Shown in pieces: positions 57,401 through 64,000 of a DNA stretch of 64,000 nucleotides; position 1 is the stretch's first letter, and every line of letters begins with the position of its first letter. The position numbers were made by a program, and so were the translations under genes. The notes beneath the pieces are model-generated. The model was not told where the DNA came from. It made no database searches and saw only the letters and a program-made list of their open reading frames with translations. Source of the stretch: Typha latifolia (taxonomy: Eukaryota > Streptophyta > Magnoliopsida > Poales > Typhaceae); the NCBI GenBank assembly GCA_019914945.1, contig CM034107.1, forward strand, positions 10,664,001 through 10,728,000, written 5' to 3'.

Positions 57401-59072
57401 ATCACAACATAGATGGGCATCAACTAGATGGACAGCAGTCAGCTGGAGAATATGGAGAAAGGGAGTGAAAGGTACTATAGTATTTGCTATTGAGATCCTT
57501 TAGAGGTTAACTCTAAAACTTGCATACCCGCAGGTTCAACTTCTTGATGAGTTTGTTGATGACATTTCTAGCATTTGAGTGAAGGAAGAAAAGTTCAACT
57601 TGGCCGGGAAAATCAAATAGTAGGTAATGATCTGCAGTGTTAAAATGTTAGACAAACTAGTTAAAGTGCTTGAGCTTATAGTAGCTTAAATGTGCTAACT
57701 AGAAAAAAAAAGGCTCAATTAACAGAATGCTAGTTAAGAAGCCCATTCAAGAGATATAAAAGAGCATGATAAAAAACCAAACCAGTCACAAAATAATCAC
57801 TTTGGTAGATTCAGTAATAAATAAAATACAAATGGTTATTGCAACCATGTGTCTGTACAAATCAGTTTCTAGCATAGAGTGTTGCAGCAATAATAAAATC
57901 ATGAGAAAAAGGTCCAACCATATGTGGCAATACACTAGCAATCTACATCATGCTTGTAGATGTTGTTGCAATTTCTTAAATAAAAGTAGTGTCCAATGAT
58001 AAAAAAATTTACTCTATAGTATGACGCTTGACACTGAAGTATTATCAGTGTCAGCACTTATGCATATCAAACAACGGATGCAAACAAACTGCAAAGGTTG
58101 CAGCACTAAACTTGTGTTATTACAAAACATGCCTTCCTACATTGCTACTCAATCACCAACAGTCCTTTTAACTTACCGTCAATAAGAGGCTTCAATTTGG
58201 ACAGCAGCCAATCGACATTTTTCTCCAAGTAGTCCATGCAATAAATAAGACCTAGCAAACAAATGAAATGCAATATGAAAAATGTTAAAAGGGAAGCACG
58301 CGATATGGACCCTCATGAAAAAGTATATAGCATGTACAGAACAACTAATAAATGAACTGTGAAATGTCGAAAGTCGTTCATCTGGTTCAACCTCCATTAG
58401 GACCAAGGGAATGTTCAGCCATGACATCATTAAGTTTTACGAGATCCTCGATATTCAGAGCACATTCATATCTAGTTGTCTTGTTAAGAAACCATTCTCG
58501 CATTATGGAAAGAAGTCGTACAAGACATTAACCATATAAACCCAAACAAAATGTTAACTCCAACAGTACCTTAAGCGGAAAGGATACGGCAATGCATCAT
58601 TTGCAGGATCAAGATTGATAACAGCTACTTTCCTGCGAGGAACAGCAATTAAACAGTGAACGGCAACAAAAACCTCACCACCAAGGATTAGGGTTTATAG
58701 ATGACCCTGCAAGTTCACTAGAAACAGAATAATTCAAATCTACAGTACTTTGCAATGCATTTCAAATGAAAAGATGGCACGCCGTGCAACTTCAACTAGT
58801 ATAATAAGCATCACGAAAATTGATCCCTTGCAAGTACACAAAGTAACACTGTTACCCATCAATACAAACAGAAATTTACACACACAAAACTAGGAACTCC
58901 CAATACATAAAAACCTTATCAAACTAGAACACAACAAGAACTGCTTCGATCAAAGCCCCGGGGAAAGGGAAATCGATTACCTTCCTATGAGCTTGAGGAA
59001 ATCGGCCATTCCGTTGCAGTAAGTGGTCTTTCCTGACCCCGGCGGCCCGATCACTACTTGCCCGAACACCAT
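54414..59072 (-). CDS. GPN-loop GTPase 2 (QQT1-like)
   Basis: Ten exons: 59072-58981, 58632-58588, 58471-58392, 58251-58177, 57631-57528, 57442-57286, 57177-57090, 56115-56043, 55956-55826, 54468-54414; exactly 300 codons (299 aa). Seen: [17 protein letters not shown] (P-loop 9-17), [14 protein letters not shown], the GPN loop (69-71, [16 protein letters not shown]), FDFPGQVEL (switch, 103-110), [29 protein letters not shown] (base-recognition SKID 173-176) and [21 protein letters not shown] GTPases are homodimer- or heterodimer-forming enzymes needed for assembly and nuclear import of RNA polymerase II; Arabidopsis QQT1 is the GPN2 homologue and is essential in embryos. The last exon restores [12 protein letters not shown], matching the plant family only if the final intron is AT-AC. 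Introns 2 and 9 bear U12-type signals. Confidence 0.94.
54469..55825 (-). other. U12-type AT-AC intron (intron 9 of GPN2)
   Basis: On the minus strand the intron starts ATATCCTTTT right after ..GACTACTATAG and ends GTTAC before AACAGCAGC. CACCTTGAC, a close match to the U12 branch consensus TTCCTTAAC, lies with its A (54480) 11 bases before the intron end. Joining AG to AACA makes Arg and gives [12 protein letters not shown]. No GT-AG choice restores this conserved junction. Confidence 0.85.
58472..58587 (-). other. U12-type GT-AG intron (intron 2 of GPN2)
   Basis: A 116-base intron beginning GTATCCTTTC (U12 5' consensus GTATCCTTT) and ending CAACTAG. TTTCTTAAC (8 of 9 to the branch consensus TTCCTTAAC) places its branch A 12 bases from the end, and there is no polypyrimidine tract between. 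The junction gives DALPYECAL. Confidence 0.88.
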
Positions 59073-60380
59073 TCTCTATCGCTCTCTTGCTCGTTTCTTC
59101 TCGTACCTCGTTGAGCCAGAGGAGTGCCTGTCGATCGAAGACGAAGGTTTAAACCCTAGGGGGTTCTAATTGCAAAAAGAGCAGCAAAGAGGAGAGACAT
59201 AGAAGAAAGGTCCAGAAGACTACGATGTCGTTGCCGTCAGAGTTCCATATGATCGACGCTGCCGACTTCCTGTCTGTGAAGGTCCCAACGACGAACTTTC
59301 ACAAAAGACGTAGATTTATTGAAAGAAGTCTGCAGTATTTAGGAGTCGATGCCGAATACGTTCTTAAATATATAAATATATAAATTTCGCATAATAAGAT
59401 TTATATCCGTACACTATTGAATAATGAATCTATTTCTTTTGTTCTCATTTAGAAAGAAAAAAAGCAATACTTTTCTAGTGTCCGTTATAGTTATGTGATG
59501 CTTGAGTTTCTTAATTATTATAGTGCTAGTTGTATTATTTTACTCATTTTAATGATTGGATTTGATTGGTTTGGGTGTGTTTGTCTTATTTTTGGTGTTG
59601 TAAGCCCTTGTCTCTCTTTCTTTTGTTATCCTTTAGGATCTTTGTGTTGCGAGTTGCAGCCCTGCTTCTCAATTAAGCTTCTTATTGTAATTTCTTTTTT
59701 GTGTGGTGTTATTAATTGTAGTTAAGAGAAAGATTTGTTTCTAAGACCATCCCTCCTTCTCTAACGTTCTTATATTTGCTTGAATGATTGTATATATTAT
59801 TATTTATTTGATATGTTTCTTATTTTATTGTTGTCCGTTTATATTCAGCCAAGTGTGGGGTTTATATTCAACTTGTCACCCTACCTCTCTTATCTTTTTA
59901 GATTATTATATTTTAATTATTTGCTTGAAACTTAATAAATTATCATTCGACAGACTTTCTTCACAAAAATATAAATTGCCACGATAATTCAATGAAATAT
60001 AGTTAGATTTGATTTGTTATGCAAAGTGAAAAATAATAATAGAAAATTATTTACTTTTATGCAAATAATTCATGATAACTTGAAACTATTCAATATATAT
60101 ATGAGCCAAAGAATTCGCTAAAGTTTACAACCTAGTCCAAGCTGTTGCGATCGATTGCATCCAACAACGTAATATTCACTAGCTCTATGGGTAAGGGACA
60201 TTTCCCTTACCAAATTAGTACCCGAGTAACTTCCCTAGTCTTATTGGCTACCTAGTCAACAATTGAATTGTCCTCTCTATCAATGCGAAGTATTTTTACA
60301 TTTTCAAGAATGAGAAAAAGAGAAAAAATAATCAAATGCAATGTTTTGAATGCGGCAAGAAAAGGACTCCCCTCGCGGTA

Positions 60381-61010
60381 TCTTTACAAGTTATTCCTAG
60401 TTTGGATTCTACAATAATTCGCTGGTATAGGCCCTTCGCCTCTCGAATGCGTAGAAGTGCCTCCCTCCATAACTTAATAGAAGAGTGGGGCTCCTTTGCA
60501 ACTAGTTCCACCATGATTTGAGGACTCAGTCTTTGTCGCCCCTCTCCTCCCCTCAAAATATCCTTACAAGTTGTTTCGAATTAGATTCTATACAATTCGT
60601 TAGTGGAGGCCCTTCACCTCCTGGATGCTTAGATGCCACCATAACCTCACAAAAGATTTGGGATTCCTGAGTAGTTGGTTTCACTACTAACTTGAGGACA
60701 TGGCCTCTATCATCCCCCTCTTCCTCTTGAAACACTTAGAGTCAGATTCTATGATAATTCGTTAGTAGAGCCCCCTTGTCTCTTGGATGCCTAGATGTGT
60801 AGGCCGCCATAACTTTGCAAAAGAGTGGGAACTCCTAAGCAATCAGTTCCACCACCAATTTGAGGACATGGCATTTGTCATCCCCCTTCTTCTCTCAAAG
60901 CATCTCTATAAATTGATTTGAGTCGAATTCTATACTAAGAGTCGGTGGAAGCTCCCGAATGCCCACTCCATAACTCTTCATAGAAGATCGGAGACTCCTA
61001 AAATGTTGGT
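60381..61010. repeat. Diverged tandem repeat, about 170-180 bp unit, nearly four copies
   Basis: Units begin near 60381, 60561, 60730 and 60901. Each repeats, in order: TTACAAGTT (or variants), GATTCTAYAATAATTCG, a block GGCCCTTCRCCTC..GATGC, CCATAACTT..AGA, GAGTGGGRCTCCT, RTTCCACCA..TTTGAGGAC, and GTCGCCCC/CATCCCCCTYYTC. The last copy is incomplete. Confidence 0.85.
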
Positions 61011-61015
61011 TTTGC

Positions 61016-61040
61016 CTCTCTCTCTCTCTCTCTCTCTCTC
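61016..61040. repeat. (CT)n microsatellite
   Basis: About 12 CT units at the right edge of the tandem repeat array. Confidence 0.9.
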
Positions 61041-61763
61041 TGATAATAGTCTTCCAAATGCATCATAATGGTATAGAAGTTTGCAAATATTGACTATGAA
61101 GCACGTTTCTTCCATTCAAAGTTGTATGTCGGATTACTGTTTGCCACCCACAGAATCGTCCCTATATCTTGTGTATCTTATTATCCCTCTCTCTTTTATT
61201 TTTATTTTTATTTTTATTCCTCTCTTTTTTTAGCCGAGAAAAGTTGGTAGTTCTGACATGATCGCACGTTGTTAATACCGCTGGCAAAATTTTGACTTTG
61301 GCTAAACGAAACGTGGCGGTATTTAATTAGTCATGGAAATCCGCTGCTATAGTAAAATTCTACACTCTGGACTGCAGAGGATCTTCCGCCAGAGATGGCG
61401 CCGCACTGCCGCAGGGACTTAAAAGAGTGGGAAATAAACAAAAAACACCCTTATTGATGGCATTTACACAACCAGTATTTAAATGTAGGGTTGCGCTTCA
61501 AAATTTCAACAAAATATAGGGCTTAGATACAAAGTTTTATTTACGCGGCAACTAAGTATTGGCTGTTTTCGGACTCTCTTGTTCTGCTTAATCAGGCACG
61601 TCGCATGACTTCCGAAGTCAACCCACCACCCCCACAGCGTATTTTAGCGCGGGCCCCTTCGTTTGGAGTCAACTAAGATCTCCACATAAAAAGAGAGAAA
61701 CGAGATGAGAAGAGACTACAGAGCTCGTCTCCATCTCAAGTATCCGACTCTCCGCTCCCTCCC

Positions 61764-61972
61764 ATGGCGAAATCTAGGGTTTCGATCTCCATCTCCCTCC
61801 TATTACTATCACTATGGTTAGTATCCTTCCTCGCATTTGCTCGTGCGGAGGAGAGCGGCGATGGAGATGAAGCGATCGTGGAGGAATCGGCGGTGCTCGC
61901 TCTTGACGTCTCCAATTTCTCCGACGTCGTCGCGCAACATTCGTTCATCGTCGTTGAGTTCTACGCCCCCTG
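61764..61972 (+). CDS. Protein disulfide isomerase, first exon (partial gene)
   Basis: Exon 1 encodes about 69.7 codons: a signal peptide with hydrophobic core [17 protein letters not shown] (about 12-28), an acidic pro-like stretch ([14 protein letters not shown]), then [27 protein letters not shown], the start of the first thioredoxin (a) domain. The exon ends at TG followed by GTAATG, splitting the codon just before the expected CGHC active site. This fits the plant PDI-L1 group, ER oxidoreductases that form and rearrange disulfides in secretory proteins and normally end in a KDEL-like signal. The rest of the gene is not found in the remaining 2 kb, whose intron carries a MITE and probably the start of a large retrotransposon, so the gene continues past the window edge unless it is broken. 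Confidence 0.88.
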
Positions 61973-62080
61973 GTAATGTAACCCTACCTCTGGTTTTTAG
62001 TGGATTTTTGCTTGATTTGGTGATCTGGAGGTAGGAAATGCCGATTCTTATGTTCTTTTTTCTTCTTATTTTTTTTATTC

Positions 62081-62554
62081 ACAAATAACACCCTACATTT
62101 TTTTGACTACAAATAAAGCCCCTTTTAATTACTTTTTTTTTATAAATAAACCCCTCCTATTTGCTAAAAATTAGCGAGAAACACCTTGTTTGATTATGAA
62201 AAATATACGACAGAATGGAATAAAAAATATAATACTTCGACTAATTTCAACTGATACTTTAATATTTTCTTCCTTATCTCGTTGTTCTAATATGACTCTG
62301 AGTTTTAAACGACAATAATTTTGAATTCATTGGTCTTGTGAGATTCGAAATTTAAATTCAATTTTAGTATTTTAGATGTTTGATTTTATCTTTTCTTTTT
62401 TTTGAAATCATATTTTCATTTGCCTTCAAGCTGCATTTGAGGCATAATTTGGTTAGATAATAAAGTAAACCTGACGATTAAATTTTTAACAAACAGAGGA
62501 CTTTATTTATAAGGCTCTATTTGTAATATATCTAAAATGTAGGGTGCTATTTGT
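62081..62554. repeat. MITE with about 45-bp terminal inverted repeats in PDI intron 1
   Basis: The left end ACAAATAACACCCTACATTT and the right end AAATGTAGGGTGCTATTTGT differ at one base as inverted repeats. Pairing resumes further in (ACAAATAAAGCCCC against GGCTCTATTTGT). No coding capacity. Confidence 0.8.
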
Positions 62555-63582
62555 ATTCTTTTCCCTTTTTCCTGCATTTAGACCCATTTAAATCTCCTTC
62601 GTTTACATATATGCCCCTCGAATCCCTTACTTTCTCTTTCAAAGCTAAGGGCTTGACTATAAACATTGAGAAAAGATTTAAACACTTCAGTAACCATATA
62701 GAATGAAAGTTTCTACTCTAAACTCAAACGTTGACCATTTGTTGGTAAAAAGGCAAAAATACCCTTCGTTGATTAGTATATGTACATTGGTGTCTCTGTC
62801 AATAAATAAGTTTTAGATTTTTTTTACTTGATGGTTAGTTGAAAGTAATTTATGGGGTGTGTACGGGTGCACATGTAATGCAACATATAGTGAGCTAATG
62901 CTGGTTGGTTGAGTTTTTCTTTTCCTTATTTTTCTTGGTGAAATGCTTCATTGCTGTTTGTCTTTTTGTTAAAGTAATAATTTCGGTATTTTATTTCAAC
63001 ATTTTTAAGGTTAATAAACTGTTGGTAATCCATTGGATTAGAGTATTTGATCCTTTTTAAGGAGCATCCCGTTGACTATCTGACAATATAACTAAGTAGC
63101 CACTTGAAGCTATGAAAATGCTTGCCTGGCCAGATCCTTTTTCTTTATCCAATGGTTTTGTTGGAGGTTCTTGATTTATTGCTCGCCTTCTATCTTAAAA
63201 GATTCAGTAGTTGAATGAAGTTTCGATCTGTGATTCACTAGATCATTAAGTAGTTACTTAAAGATTTGCAGGTGAACACTGTTTAGACTTTGGTCTCACC
63301 TCTTCCATCTCCAATATATTTTTTACTTTATTTGCAGCTCATTTTTTGGTACTTCGTGTAGATATACGTTTCTGATTCCTGAAATTTACCAGTATGTGTA
63401 TACGTATTTATATATTGATTGCCTTTCTTTTTGTCTTCGCATTGTACTGCGCATGAGGGACTTATTCAACCATTTCACCAAGTCATTAAGTGAAATTGTG
63501 TCACTTTAATTTCTATCAAATTTTTTGTTTGTATTTGAAATGTTATTGAGTTTTATTCTATTAAGTTTTGGTTATGTTTATT

Positions 63583-64000
63583 TGTAACGCCCCCGCCCAG
63601 CACGGACACGTGTACGCCCATGCGCCCACACGGTACGCGCGGCGCACGCGACAGGACGGGCGGGGCCCGTCACACACAGATACTCTCCTGTGCACGTATA
63701 ATCATGACATCACCAAATAAAATTTACTAACTTATCTATAATCACATAATCTATCACCAAATAAATCATACTATTAACCAAATAAACATGTTAACATATG
63801 AATATCCAAGTTCACAATAGTATATACTAGACCACTACATAATCTAGTAGGACCTACACCGGCCACAACAAACTATTAAGATACAACTAAAATGACTAAT
63901 ACAAGAATACACTATGATTCGACCTGTATTATACAAGTCATCGTCTAAAACAAAAGAGTACAAATATCAAGTACTTGTACAACTCGATTCTGATTAAACT
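63583..64000. mobile_element. Probable left end of an LTR retrotransposon
   Basis: At 63583 AT-rich intron changes abruptly to TGTAACGCCCCCGCCCAGCA, then about 90 bases of very GC-rich DNA and CA-rich sequence to the edge. Many plant Gypsy LTRs begin TGTAACRCCCC. The other end, primer site and coding domains are outside the window. Confidence 0.5.

Larger units (their letters stand above)
59073..61763. other. Intergenic between divergent GPN2 and PDI genes
   Basis: 59073-59250 is the GPN2 promoter and leader. 59480-60000 is T-rich on the plus strand with weak ORFs. 60381-61010 is a diverged tandem repeat, followed by a (CT)n (about 61016-61040). A TTTTTA run is at 61196-61220. A 7+1+7 palindrome TGACTTC-C-GAAGTCA lies at 61608-61622 in the PDI upstream region. 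Confidence 0.55.
61973..64000 (+). other. Intron 1 of the PDI gene (incomplete)
   Basis: AT-rich sequence with no CGHC-coding exon in any frame. It contains a MITE (62081-62554) and, from 63583, sequence of sharply different composition that resembles an LTR retrotransposon end. Confidence 0.6.

Noticed and set aside
59225..59383. 52-residue plus-strand ORF starting MSLPSEFHMIDAADF, between the divergent GPN2 and PDI genes
   Set aside because: It overlaps the GPN2 promoter/leader, has no recognisable family or downstream exon and no clear promoter of its own on that strand.
1..64000. tRNA, rRNA, CRISPR or a bacterial-style operon
   Set aside because: No tRNA-like box A/B pairs, rRNA motifs or regular spacer-repeat arrays were seen; the content is eukaryotic nuclear.

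Overview
The window is nuclear DNA of a flowering plant. It carries plant-only families (PLS-class PPR proteins, a NAC factor, a plant U-box E3, an ACR protein, a TOM1-like protein), many short GT-AG introns, AT-rich intergenic DNA with GC-rich coding 5' ends, and a dense population of MITE-like inverted repeats. The GC-rich first exons and CT/GA-rich leaders suggest a non-grass monocot, but this is only an inference from composition. There is no organellar or bacterial DNA.

Layout. 1-2.2 kb: repeat-rich intergenic. 2.17-3.32 kb (-): U-box/ARM E3 ligase. 3.3-6.0 kb: intergenic with two MITEs. 6.04-9.94 kb (+): DnaJ-X J-protein, 10 exons. 10.5-13.9 kb (-): four-ACT-domain ACR protein, probably with a 2.8 kb leader intron and a promoter near 17.03 kb. 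17-19.9 kb: intergenic. 19.9-22.65 kb (-): mitochondrial branched-chain 2-oxo acid dehydrogenase E1 alpha, 9 exons. 22.7-27.1 kb: repeat-rich. 27.1-28.03 kb (-): NAC factor of the XND1/NAC104 type. 32.05-34.07 kb (+) and 35.56-37.44 kb (-): two convergent intronless PPR genes. 37.9-39.3 kb: hAT-like MITE and a probable LINE remnant. 40.3-41.3 kb (+): plant protein of unknown function. 42.8-43.8 kb: MITE and LINE 3' end. 44.9-52.0 kb (+): VHS-GAT TOM1-like protein of the TOL3 type. 54.4-59.07 kb (-): GPN-loop GTPase 2 (QQT1-like), with two introns that carry U12 (minor spliceosome) signals. 60.4-61.0 kb: a diverged array of about 175-bp repeats. From 61.76 kb (+): first exon of a protein disulfide isomerase; its intron 1 contains a MITE and then what looks like the start of an LTR retrotransposon at the right edge.

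The genes do not form a pathway; they are ordinary housekeeping and regulatory loci between repeats. I found no undescribed multi-gene system. The best observations are the paired U12-type introns in the GPN2 gene (one AT-AC, one GT-AG), the 132-bp in-frame duplication in the last exon of the TOM1-like gene, and the repeat structures. Exon models were built by hand: each coding exon joins in frame and the proteins resemble remembered family sequences, but no alignment or transcript was available.
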